64,000 bases of DNA from contig NZ_AP025018.1 of NCBI RefSeq assembly GCF_019977735.1, forward strand, positions 8,374,580 through 8,438,579. The letters run 5' to 3'. This document shows, piece by piece, positions 36,499-44,979 of this stretch. Position 1 is the first letter of the stretch; each line of letters starts with the position of its first letter. The position numbers and the translations under genes were made by a program. This DNA is from Calothrix sp. PCC 7716 (GTDB taxonomy: Bacteria; Cyanobacteriota; Cyanobacteriia; Cyanobacteriales; Nostocaceae). The notes beneath the pieces are model-generated. The model worked only from the letters and a program-made list of their open reading frames with translations. It was not told the DNA's origin and did no database searches.

Positions 36499-37908
36499 CT
36501 ACGTAGACGCAGTAATAACAGTTTTAAAAACCTTAAAAGATAACTGCTGTTTAGTAGTGCCATTACCTCGATGGCATCGTTTTTTACTCTTAAATTTACA
36601 TCGAGTTTTTTTCACAACTCTTGGATTGCTTCTTTGCTGTGGTGGTGGTATTTCTAAAGCTAAAATCTCCCAAATTAACCAGCTATAATATACATTTATA
36701 TCTGACGATTTTAAATCAATTTGTTGGAATTGTGGAACAGCGCGTTTAATCACTCGCAAGCTCCCAGTAAAGCTTAAGCGTAAAGGAGAGATATTAGCAA
36801 CCGTAGCACTTTGAAACATCAAAGAACGTATACAGTAATGTCCTATCAACCAGCCATAAATTTCCTGAATGACTTCACGAGGGTTTTTAGAACGTATAGG
36901 TATTTTACGACCATTCAAATGAACTTTTAATTCATCCAAAGTATTCTCTGCTTCCCAACGTTGATGGTATTCACGTGCTAAAAGTAACGCTGGAAAAGTT
37001 ACAATATCCATTAAATCAGTTATCAAGCGGTAAACTTTTTCTACTCCATTTTCTTCAACAATATATTCAATTACACGAACTTTCTGGCGAGTGGCACCCT
37101 TCTTTCTAGATTTTCCATCGGGCACAATCCATGATACGTAAGAACCGTCAGGAAGATTTTTAACAACTTCAAATTTAACGTTCTTCGGCACACGACCTAA
37201 AACGTGGCATCCTTGTTTTATTGCTGCATTAAACATCTTGAATGAATGCAAACCTCTATCCCACATTAATAGCATCCCTTTAGAGACACTACGTAGTAGT
37301 TTTAAAGCTCCCTTCCTTTCTCCAATTCGATAAGGGCAGCAAAACGCATCTATTATTAAACGTGTACCTGCTTCGACTAAAAAAACTAATCTCGCCTTTG
37401 GAAAAGCTGGATACGTACCAGGTCTAGAACCAGGATAACTAAAGACTCTTGCGTTATCTTCTGTATCTGGAACATCAAAAACTGTTCCATCCATTGCCAT
37501 TACTCTTAAACCACCTAAAAAGGCGCCTGGTGTTGAAATTGTTGCTAATGGTTTAGCAACTACTTCAAATAAACGGGTCATTACTGCACAACCAATTCGT
37601 TGCCGAGCTTCGCTTATTGATGAAGAAGTCGGCGCCTTAAAACGTATTTTTTCAGGAATTAGTACCGAACTCAAACCATGAGTCAAATTTTTAAAAACAT
37701 CGACGATTGAATCTCTTGACCAAAAACTCATGGCGATAATTAAAGCTACCACTACATGTGTTGGTAGTATTCGTTGCCGACTTTCTTCTGAAGAAGTAAT
37801 TTGAATTGCTTTATCAATTTCCGAAGCTGGAATTACCGTCTCCAAAGCACCTAGCAGTTGCTCAGGAGGAATACAGTACTTTTGTACGTCAAAATTGATT
37901 AGTGGCAT
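36499..37908 (-). CDS. IS4-family transposase (inner)
   Basis: The 469-residue DDE transposase begins MPLINFDVQKYCIPPEQLLGALE, an IS4 N-terminal domain. Catalytic elements: first Asp in VMAMDGTVFDVPDT, second in LLMWDRGLHS, and a perfect IS4 Y-(2)-R-(3)-E-(6)-K motif in YHQRWEAENTLDELK. The C-terminus is basic (KKTRCKFKSKKRCH). CACTCTGG at 36489-36496 and its complement at 37914-37921 flank the gene closely and may be the cores of its own terminal repeats, giving a ~1.43-kb IS. The frame is intact, so it may be active. Two GGCGCC sites inside suggest longer residence in this type of genome than the outer transposase. Confidence 0.9.
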   Translation of the reverse strand: MPLINFDVQKYCIPPEQLLGALETVIPASEIDKAIQITSSEESRQRILPTHVVVALIIAMSFWSRDSIVDVFKNLTHGLSSVLIPEKIRFKAPTSSSISEARQRIGCAVMTRLFEVVAKPLATISTPGAFLGGLRVMAMDGTVFDVPDTEDNARVFSYPGSRPGTYPAFPKARLVFLVEAGTRLIIDAFCCPYRIGERKGALKLLRSVSKGMLLMWDRGLHSFKMFNAAIKQGCHVLGRVPKNVKFEVVKNLPDGSYVSWIVPDGKSRKKGATRQKVRVIEYIVEENGVEKVYRLITDLMDIVTFPALLLAREYHQRWEAENTLDELKVHLNGRKIPIRSKNPREVIQEIYGWLIGHYCIRSLMFQSATVANISPLRLSFTGSLRVIKRAVPQFQQIDLKSSDINVYYSWLIWEILALEIPPPQQRSNPRVVKKTRCKFKSKKRCHRGNGTTKQQLSFKVFKTVITAST

Positions 37909-38006
37909 GACACCCAGAGTGGTATATTATTTATTATGAGATAATAAATATTAAACATCTATTAGTTCTCGTAAGCAACACGAGAACAAATTGCCAAAAT
38001 CTGTTA

Positions 38007-38387
38007 ATGACCACAAAGCAAGATGACATCATAAACAGGGCTGAACTTTTGCAGCAGGGAATTGCGACCCTACAACTGCAAATTCAGCAAATTAAGTCGA
38101 GTGGCGAAGTGGCACCACCTGGTTGTTGCGTTGTGCGCTACCAAGCACGTGGTCAAAGAGGGACTTATTGGTACTATAAATTACACGCTACAACTCCTGT
38201 TTTCCCAACAACTCAACCCAACAAGTTAACTAAATACAAACATCTAGGCAAGGCTGGAACTCAAGCTCATGTTGATGCTGTAATTTCTGTGGCGAGAAGA
38301 ATCCAAATTGATTACCTGCAATCGTGTATTGACTCACTTAGACAAAACTGGGTGGACTTATACGAAAGTATTAAAGAGAAAAAATAA
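38007..38387 (+). CDS. Uncharacterised passenger ORF of the mobile element
   Basis: The 126-residue protein starts MTTKQDDIINRAELLQQGIATLQ and is not recognised with certainty. It has a short N-terminal helix predicted to coil (about 10-32), a central segment GCCVVRYQARGQRGTYWYYKLHAT, rich in aromatic and basic residues, then LGKAGTQAHVDAVISVARR and a C-terminal helix (IQIDYLQSCIDSLRQNWVDLYESIK). The centre recalls small cyanobacterial proteins that read YWYK...KYLGKAGS, often beside transposons, and may bind nucleic acid. It opposes both transposases, between two CACG(A/C)GAAC motifs (about 37979 and 38409). It could be a transposition regulator or simple cargo. Confidence 0.6.
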   Translation: MTTKQDDIINRAELLQQGIATLQLQIQQIKSSGEVAPPGCCVVRYQARGQRGTYWYYKLHATTPVFPTTQPNKLTKYKHLGKAGTQAHVDAVISVARRIQIDYLQSCIDSLRQNWVDLYESIKEKK

Positions 38388-38498
38388 ACTATTGTTATCG
38401 TTATTAACACGCGAACACAATTTCCCTTACTTTGACCCCTTTTTCCCTTAACCGAGCAGTATTGAGGGCTGCCGCCCATCCCCCAAACCCCCACCCGT

Positions 38499-38560
38499 CA
38501 CCTGTTCTTGACTGACTAGCTGAACTCCCTGACGGTCGTTCAGGTCAGTCAAAAACAGGT
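38499..38560. repeat. Long imperfect hairpin in the mobile element
   Basis: ACCTGTTCTTGACTGAC and GTCAGTCAAAAACAGGT face each other with CTGAAC/GTTCAG extending the stem. It lies between the 126-codon ORF and the Tn5-like transposase. The rest of 38388-38785 is AT-rich with nothing else clear. Confidence 0.6.
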
Positions 38561-38785
38561 TTTAAAAAAATGAAAGCTGTTTGATGTTTATAAATCGCAA
38601 GAATATAACAAGCAGAAATATTTTTGACGCCAAAGGTACATTTAAACGAGTATTTGAATGTATTAACCCAAAAGTATTTGAGCGATACTGTTAAAAATGG
38701 GTACAGTTAATAAAGGTAGTGTAATAGTAACTCAGAAAAAATAGAAAGATATTATTATGGTACTCTCAAGCGTCAATAAAAGGTT

Positions 38786-40147
38786 TTATCGCGTCTGGTG
38801 GGCTAATTTCCAGGTTGCGGCGATATCGTGTAATCTCCGCAATCCTCTCCAAATCGTTTTAACACCTGGTTCTCCATCTCCTTTGCGTCCTAAAAAACCA
38901 CCGAGCGAGGCAATCATACGTATCGCTTCTCTTAAAGTTGGCGGGTTTTCAGGCGGGACAGGATTTTTAGTAATCGTGGCACATAAAGCTTGCCATTCAA
39001 TAGTATCTAAAACAGTTTCACAACTAACATCTGGATTATGTCTGGCTTCGTAAGTTAGCCACAACAAACGCCATGCAACAATCGAATATGTAGCTAAGGC
39101 CATATCTATTCGCTTTGCGGTTTCAAGCTGTAATTCTTCAATTCGACAACCGCTTTTTAAAGTATAGTGATAGCGTTCTATCAGCCAACGGAATGTGTAC
39201 CATTTGACGCAACGTACTGCATCCTCAAAACTATTAACTTCCAAAGTTGTTAACAATAACCAACTTATCGGGGTGACTCCGGAGGGCGGGTTTTTTTCTT
39301 CTGCTAAAACTACTTGTAATTTAACTGGTTTTAATTGTGAGCGTGCAATATGATTCTGAGGTACATCGACTTCAATTGTTGCGTATCTAATTGTTAGTTC
39401 CGCGTTTCTAGCAGCCGTTTCTGGATTACGTTTGAGTGATACTACTATTTTCCCACAAGCTGGCGTTGAACGGATTGCCTCATGTAAATACTCGGCTGTA
39501 TGATTCACTTTTCTATTGTGAGTACCGCGTATAAGTATATGTGAATTATTTGGACGTTTTTTGTTAAATAAATCAAATATATCAGCTTCAGAATCTCCCA
39601 TTGTTACGACTATTATTTCTGATGGTATTAACTCTTGCGTTTGCTCTAACCCATCTAACCAACGTTGGCTTTCTTTCTCTTCTGTTTTTCGTTGATGTCT
39701 TTGTTTCGCTATTCCTAAATCTTCTATATTTCTCGCCCAAACTAGCTGGTTTACTATTCCTAGAGGTACTCCGTCTATGCTTGCTGCAAGTGTTGAATGT
39801 ACTTTTAATCCAAAGCAATATCTGTTATCTAAATATCCAGTTCCTCTTGTTGCTGGATGAGTTGTCAAATCTATATTTGTTGTGTCTTGAATCATCAACA
39901 ATATCTTGTGTTCTTTAATTCTTTCCAAAGTCGCTTTGGTATGCCCATCTCGTATATCGTTGGGTTTAAAGTACGGTGAACTCCAAAAATCATATGCTGC
40001 GGTTGTTGCGGCTACACTTCCACAAGCTTGAGGAACACTACTGGTTGGTTGTGCAGCCAAGTCTTCTACTATACGCACAAGACGTTTATTTCGTCGTGCA
40101 TCTCCTAGGTCTACATGTTTTAATTCTTCTGAAGCCCATCTTTCCAT
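38786..40147 (-). CDS. Tn5-like IS4-superfamily transposase (outer)
   Basis: The 453-residue protein starts MERWASEELKHVDLGDARRNKRLV, the Tn5-type DNA-binding N-terminus (W..EE...DLGD.RR..RL). The catalytic Asps are in MIQDTTNIDL and VTMGDSEADIFDLF, and the IS4 Y-(2)-R-(3)-E-(6)-K motif is perfect in YTFRWLIERYHYTLK. The C-terminal ~90 residues (ITKNPVPPENPPTLREAIRMIASLGGFLGRKGDGEPGVKTIWRGL) are typical of this group. The start lies ~110 bases inside the right terminal repeat, so this is the likely mobiliser of the whole element, and a 9-bp duplication suits it. No GGCGCC occurs in the gene. The reading frame is intact. Confidence 0.92.
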   Translation of the reverse strand: MERWASEELKHVDLGDARRNKRLVRIVEDLAAQPTSSVPQACGSVAATTAAYDFWSSPYFKPNDIRDGHTKATLERIKEHKILLMIQDTTNIDLTTHPATRGTGYLDNRYCFGLKVHSTLAASIDGVPLGIVNQLVWARNIEDLGIAKQRHQRKTEEKESQRWLDGLEQTQELIPSEIIVVTMGDSEADIFDLFNKKRPNNSHILIRGTHNRKVNHTAEYLHEAIRSTPACGKIVVSLKRNPETAARNAELTIRYATIEVDVPQNHIARSQLKPVKLQVVLAEEKNPPSGVTPISWLLLTTLEVNSFEDAVRCVKWYTFRWLIERYHYTLKSGCRIEELQLETAKRIDMALATYSIVAWRLLWLTYEARHNPDVSCETVLDTIEWQALCATITKNPVPPENPPTLREAIRMIASLGGFLGRKGDGEPGVKTIWRGLRRLHDIAATWKLAHQTR

Positions 40148-40277
40148 TATCCATCACCCTGATTACTATCTCACTCCAAAACTATACCTAGCAATCTACC
40201 CAAACTGTCGTTAAGTAAGTTTTAGCTTAAGTTAAGTAAGTTTTAGTATTGTTGAGAAAGATGCGGGTAATGGATAG

Positions 40278-40286
40278 CTTATTAAG
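40278..40286. repeat. Target-site duplication, right copy (CTTATTAAG)
   Basis: A direct copy of 35480-35488, continuing into GGGGG of the interrupted palindrome. A further complete C/G-rich element follows at about 40308-40339. Confidence 0.85.
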
Positions 40287-40390
40287 GGGGGAAAAAGAGC
40301 ATTTAAAGCACCCCTTATTAAGGGGGGTTGGGGGGGATTAAACTCTTAACCAACTTTTACAAATGAGAAATATCTAATTATAAAACTGTC

Positions 40391-42460
40391 ATGCGAATAT
40401 TATTTCTCCACTCCAATTTTCCCGCCCAATTTCGCCATGTCGCCGCAGCTTTAGCCAAAGACAGTAGTAACCAGGTTTTTTTCGGTACTACTCGTCGTGA
40501 AGGAAGCATACCTGGTGTTAATAAAGTTCTTTATCAGATGAAACGGGAAGCTCGACCGGAAACCCACCACTATGTTAAAACTCTAGAAAATGCTGTTCTT
40601 CAGGGGCAGGCTGTTTTTCGCATGGCAGAACAGCTAAAGGCTAAAGGATTTGTGCCTGATGTGGTTTACGGTCATTCTGGTTGGGGACCAACATTATTTA
40701 TTAAAGATATTTTTCCTCAAGCTAAATTATTATGTTATTTTGAGTGGTTTTATCACGCTCATGGTTCCGATGCTGATTTTGACCCCAATGAACCACTAAC
40801 TGCAGACGATGAAGCTCGGATTCGTATCAAAAATGCTCCAGTTTTGCAGGATTTATATAGTTGTGATCGCGGTCTGTCTCCAACCTATTGGCAACGTCAA
40901 CAGTTTCCATCCGAATATCAAAGTAAAATAAATGTTCTTCATGATGGCGTTGATACTGACTTTTTCCGCCCTAAACCAGGGGCAAAGTTAGTTCTACCAA
41001 GTAAAAACCTTGACCTTTCCCATGTTGATGAAATTGTCACTTATGCAACTAGGGGTATGGAACCTTACCGAGGTTTCCCGCAATTTATGGAGACAGTTTC
41101 CTTACTCCAGCAACGGCGCCCGAATTGTCACGTAGTTGTCGTGGGAGAAAACCGGGTAGCCTATGGTAAAAAGTTACCTAATGGTCAAACCTATAAAGAT
41201 TTGACGCTGAATAAATTCCCTATTGACCAAAGTCGAATCCATTTTACAGGTTGGCTGCCTTACGAAGAATATTTGCAAGTTCTCCAAGCATCTTCGGCTC
41301 ATGTTTATTTAACCCGTCCCTTTGTTTTATCCTGGTCGTTACTCGAATCTCTTAGTACAGGTTGTTTGGTCGTGGCTTCTCAAACTGCCCCTGTAATAGA
41401 AGTCATTCAAGATGGAGTTAATGGCTTATTAGCTGACTTTTTCTCACCCCAGGAAATTTGCGACCGCATTGAGGAAGCACTTAACCACCCTGATAAAATG
41501 GCACAAATTCGCACCAAAGCTAGAGAAACAGTCGAAAAATACTATAATTTATCAGTATTATTACCTAAACACCTGCAATGGATACAACAGCAGGAAGATA
41601 ATACGAAATTGATATTTCCAAGTAGCGAAATCAAAAATAATTCAAAAGTATTATTAATTACAGACAAGAAAGCAAACACTAAGTACCAAGAGCCAGAAAA
41701 ACTTATACCTGCATCGCTTGAACTCTTACAGGTAAATAATCGCAAGGTGACAGCCCAAGAAATAGTACCCTTGTTGAGTCAATATCAAATGTTACCCAAA
41801 CTCAAGCAAGAACTAGTAATTGAGTCGGCAATTGAACCCTTTCGCTGTACACTTGAAGAAGAAGCCAAGTGCCACCAAGAATTTTGCCAACAACATCAAT
41901 TAACATCAGAACTTGAACGTCAAGATTGGTTGCAACAACAAGGATTAACAGAAGCACAATTAATAGAATTAGCAACTCGAAAACTCAGAATAGAGAAGTT
42001 TCAACAAGCGACTTGGGGTAATCGTTTAGAATCTTACTTCCTAGAACGCAAACAGCAACTCGACCAGGTTATCTACTCCCTTATTCGCGTTCGAGATGCA
42101 GATTTAGCGCGCGAACTTTACTTTCGCCTTTTAGAAGATGAACAACCTTTTGCAGAATTAGCAAGACAATATTCTGAAGGTACAGAAACTTCTACAGGCG
42201 GTTTAATCGGCCCAGCCCCTCTTTCATCACCCCATCCAACCTTAGCCCAAATCCTTACCATTAATCAACCAGGTCAGTTATCACCCCCAACGCGCGTTGG
42301 TGAATGGTGGATAATTGTCCGCTTAGAAAAACTGTTACCAGCTAAATTAGACGAGTCAATGAAACAAAAATTATTGAATGAACTATTTAACACCTGGTTA
42401 CAAGAACAACTCCAACCTTCAGTTGCGAAACAACCAGTAGAAATTAAAAAAACCGCATAA
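40391..42460 (+). CDS. Fusion of GT4 glycosyltransferase and parvulin-like peptidyl-prolyl isomerase
   Basis: The 689-residue protein joins two unrelated modules. Residues 1-~400 form a GT-B glycosyltransferase of family GT4: MRILFLHSNFPAQFRH, VLHDGVDTDFFRP, YATRGMEPYRGF, HFTGWLPYEEYLQVLQ and the nucleotide-sugar E-x7-E region SLLESLSTGCLVVAS. A ~45-residue polar linker follows. From ~446 to the end it reads LLQVNNRKVTAQEIVPLLSQYQMLPKL, RKLRIEKFQQATWGNRLESYF and ELARQYSEGTETSTGGLIGP, which I recognise as the cyanobacterial prolyl isomerase that normally stands alone next to type I secretion genes. I infer that it glycosylates and/or chaperones RTX substrates before export. No frameshift is seen at the junction. 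Confidence 0.88.
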   Translation: MRILFLHSNFPAQFRHVAAALAKDSSNQVFFGTTRREGSIPGVNKVLYQMKREARPETHHYVKTLENAVLQGQAVFRMAEQLKAKGFVPDVVYGHSGWGPTLFIKDIFPQAKLLCYFEWFYHAHGSDADFDPNEPLTADDEARIRIKNAPVLQDLYSCDRGLSPTYWQRQQFPSEYQSKINVLHDGVDTDFFRPKPGAKLVLPSKNLDLSHVDEIVTYATRGMEPYRGFPQFMETVSLLQQRRPNCHVVVVGENRVAYGKKLPNGQTYKDLTLNKFPIDQSRIHFTGWLPYEEYLQVLQASSAHVYLTRPFVLSWSLLESLSTGCLVVASQTAPVIEVIQDGVNGLLADFFSPQEICDRIEEALNHPDKMAQIRTKARETVEKYYNLSVLLPKHLQWIQQQEDNTKLIFPSSEIKNNSKVLLITDKKANTKYQEPEKLIPASLELLQVNNRKVTAQEIVPLLSQYQMLPKLKQELVIESAIEPFRCTLEEEAKCHQEFCQQHQLTSELERQDWLQQQGLTEAQLIELATRKLRIEKFQQATWGNRLESYFLERKQQLDQVIYSLIRVRDADLARELYFRLLEDEQPFAELARQYSEGTETSTGGLIGPAPLSSPHPTLAQILTINQPGQLSPPTRVGEWWIIVRLEKLLPAKLDESMKQKLLNELFNTWLQEQLQPSVAKQPVEIKKTA

Positions 42461-42541
42461 ATCGCGAGTAATTATATTAAGTCCATGCAGCAACAGTTGC
42501 TCAACTAACTCTTTTTCATAACATCACCTAGTAACATATCC

Positions 42542-44533
42542 ATGCCACAAGACTTTAGCTTCCAAACCCTAGTAGGCGTAAATTTTAGCGGTCAAAATTT
42601 AACTGATGCTAATTTTTCCCAAGCCATACTCGATAACGTCAACTTTACTACTACAAACCTGACTCGTGCCAACTTCTTCAAAGCTAATGTCAAAGGCACT
42701 AACTTTTTAAATGCAAACTTAGTTAATGCTAATTTTACCGAAGCTGATCTAAGTGGTGAACCAGATGGTATTTTCAACAATCTTACAAATGCCAATCTCA
42801 CTGGCGCAGATTTATCGCTTGCGAAGCTCAAAGGCGTTAACTTTACTGGTGCTAAATTAATCGATGCCGACCTTCAAGGGGCTGACTTAGAAGGGGCAAG
42901 ATTAATAAATTTTGATGCAACTAATGCTAACTTTAGCCTCACTAATTTCACTGATATTGAAATTGGTGGTAATGTAATTTTTGACCTTGCCAATTTGAGT
43001 GGAATTGGAATTACCGATACAGCACCTGCAATAGACCCAGGAACAGGACAGCCAATACCAACTACACTCAGTTTTCGTGGTGCGAATTTAGTTGGCGCCA
43101 GTATAGAAGACGTTAATTTTAGCAATGCTGATTTTCGCCCCTTTGATGCTGTAAGAAACGGAGTACTGGTAGTTCGAGCGACCGATTTAACAGGTCTAAG
43201 TTTTCCTGATTCTAACTTTAGCGGTAGTCAATTTAGTGGCGCTATTTTAAATAACGTCAAAGCGGAAGACTTAAATTTAAGTGGTGTTAACTTTGGTTCC
43301 TATACAGCATCTAACGGGCAGGTATTTAGAACTCAGTTAAATAATGCCAATCTCGCTGACTCCGATTTGCTTGGAGCTAATCTTAATCAGGTAGTGGCGG
43401 AAAATGTATTTTTAGAAGGAGCCAATCTAAGTAATGCCACATTGGTAGGAGCAGACCTCAGCCAAGCTTCTTTAAAAGAAGCGATTCTGACTGGCGCCAA
43501 CTTAACAGGTGGAGTCCAATTAGACAACGCCTTTTTGGAAATAGCCAACCTCAGTGGAGCTAACCTTACAGGTGCTGACATCACAGACGGGAAATTAAAA
43601 GGAACTGACCTTACAGGTACGGATCTCGATAACACTAACTTGACTCGTGCAAATTTAGAAATTGCCAACCTCACCAATGCTAGCTTGGTGAATGCCGATT
43701 TAGATAGTGCTTTTATTCAGAAAAGTAATTTAGATGGCGCCAATTTTACAGGTGCTAGCCTTATTGGTGCTGACTTGAAAGAAGGTGCTGGGGATAACCT
43801 CACCAATTTTAAAAATGCAAACCTAACAGGCGCTAGTTTAGAAGTTGGTAGCTTTATTGGTTCTAACTTTACCAATGCCAACTTGAGTAATACTAACCTC
43901 ATAAAAGGTGACTTTACCGATGCTACCTTTATCGGGGCGAACCTCACAGGAGCAGTTGCAGTCGATACTATTGGTCTTACTCTTGGCGATTCCAGCAACA
44001 ACACCATCAACGGTACAAGCAACAAAGATAATATCTTTGGCTTTGATGGCAATGACACTCTCACAGGTGCTAGTGGTAATGATTACTTAGACGGTGGTGC
44101 TGGTGCTGATAACCTCAATGGCAATGATGGTGCTGACTACCTTAGTGGTGGTAACGGTAATGACACCTTAACTGGGGAAATTGGCAATGATACCTTGATT
44201 GGGGGTGCTGGTGCTGATAACCTCAATGGTGGTGGTGGTGTTGACATCCTAACTGGTGGTGCTGGTAACGATATTATGAATGGTGGAGCAGGAAACGACA
44301 TATTTACCTTTGCGTCCGGCTTTGGTGCCGATCGCATTAACGCTTTTGCAAATAGTGCAGATAAAATTGACCTAACAGCATTTGCAACCAGTTTCGGAGC
44401 TTTGACGGTTGCACAAAATGCACAAAATCCTGCAAATATTGTGATTTCGAGTTCAGTATTTGGAACTGGCAATACAATTACCCTGACAAACTTCACTGCC
44501 AGCAATGTTGATGCAAGCGACTTTATCTTTTAA
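42542..44533 (+). CDS. Pentapeptide-repeat/RTX chimeric secreted protein B
   Basis: The 663-residue paralogue of proteins A and C begins [20 protein letters not shown]. Pentapeptide repeats run to about residue 475, with an interruption near residues 140-190 ([25 protein letters not shown]) that all three paralogues share. RTX nonapeptides ([19 protein letters not shown]...) occupy about 485-590, and the C-terminal region ends [10 protein letters not shown] like protein A. It lies 81 bases downstream of the glycosyltransferase-isomerase fusion, so the two are likely co-transcribed. There is no signal peptide. The helix surface probably mediates binding or structural assembly. Confidence 0.92.
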   Translation: MPQDFSFQTLVGVNFSGQNLTDANFSQAILDNVNFTTTNLTRANFFKANVKGTNFLNANLVNANFTEADLSGEPDGIFNNLTNANLTGADLSLAKLKGVNFTGAKLIDADLQGADLEGARLINFDATNANFSLTNFTDIEIGGNVIFDLANLSGIGITDTAPAIDPGTGQPIPTTLSFRGANLVGASIEDVNFSNADFRPFDAVRNGVLVVRATDLTGLSFPDSNFSGSQFSGAILNNVKAEDLNLSGVNFGSYTASNGQVFRTQLNNANLADSDLLGANLNQVVAENVFLEGANLSNATLVGADLSQASLKEAILTGANLTGGVQLDNAFLEIANLSGANLTGADITDGKLKGTDLTGTDLDNTNLTRANLEIANLTNASLVNADLDSAFIQKSNLDGANFTGASLIGADLKEGAGDNLTNFKNANLTGASLEVGSFIGSNFTNANLSNTNLIKGDFTDATFIGANLTGAVAVDTIGLTLGDSSNNTINGTSNKDNIFGFDGNDTLTGASGNDYLDGGAGADNLNGNDGADYLSGGNGNDTLTGEIGNDTLIGGAGADNLNGGGGVDILTGGAGNDIMNGGAGNDIFTFASGFGADRINAFANSADKIDLTAFATSFGALTVAQNAQNPANIVISSSVFGTGNTITLTNFTASNVDASDFIF

Positions 44534-44979
44534 AGGAGGTTAGAGCCAGACAAACGCACCTTATTTTTACAATGCCTGCGGGGCAGAGGTTTTAGCCATG
44601 ATTTAGTTTTGTAACTAAAATCTGAAACTCACACTATGTAAGGCTTACAGAATTTAGATGCGTTTGCCCTGGCTAAAACGTCTTCTTAGCGTAGAAGTAG
44701 TTGACATAAAAACCTGCGGGGTGCGTATCATTAAAATCGAATATTAAGGTTCCTTGGTATTGATACAAAGGTTAAATAATTTAATCTCAAAATAAGCGTT
44801 TTGCCCCAACCCATAAATTTACGCTTCCCTCAATATATATTACTGAACTGGCACTCTAGTGCAGCTTGGCTAAAATAACTATCCAGTTAGAAAAAGCTAA
44901 AAAGCTTATTAATACTATTGACAAAATTTAACAGTCAAAAGTAAAAACAACTTTTCATAAAATCATCAGGAGTTTACTC
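44534..44979 (+). promoter_or_regulatory. Upstream region of pentapeptide protein C
   Basis: A 446-base gene-free stretch. TTTTAGCCA near 44590 and TGGCTAAAA near 44672 form a widely spaced inverted pair, and TTAGTTTTGTAACTAAAA makes a local hairpin; one of these may terminate gene B. The 44735-44860 segment is shared with 35700-35830 and is therefore a candidate promoter or leader. CAGGAG precedes the start codon. Confidence 0.5.

Larger units (their letters stand above)
36281..38464. repeat. Inner unit bounded by a 19-bp inverted repeat
   Basis: CAATACTGCTCGGTTAAGG at 36281-36299 is exactly inverted at 38446-38464. Between them lie the second IS4-type transposase and the 126-codon ORF. GGGCTGCCGC follows the repeat on both sides. 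The motif may also be a general cyanobacterial intergenic repeat, so this need not be a mobile unit. Confidence 0.55.
35489..40277. mobile_element. 4.8-kb IS4-superfamily element with 23-bp terminal inverted repeats
   Basis: The left end (35489-35511) begins CTATCCATTACCCGC and is perfectly inverted at the right end (40255-40277). A 9-bp direct repeat flanks both ends, a size known for the IS50/Tn5 group of IS4. The element contains a Tn5-like transposase close to the right end, a second IS4-type transposase, a 126-codon ORF on the opposite strand, a ~130-base segment resembling the region upstream of pentapeptide protein C, and several hairpins. A simple IS4 element is 1.3-1.7 kb, so this is either an expanded element that took in a second IS or a nested transposon. 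The right-hand 2.7 kb is free of GGCGCC, in keeping with a recent foreign origin. Confidence 0.8.
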
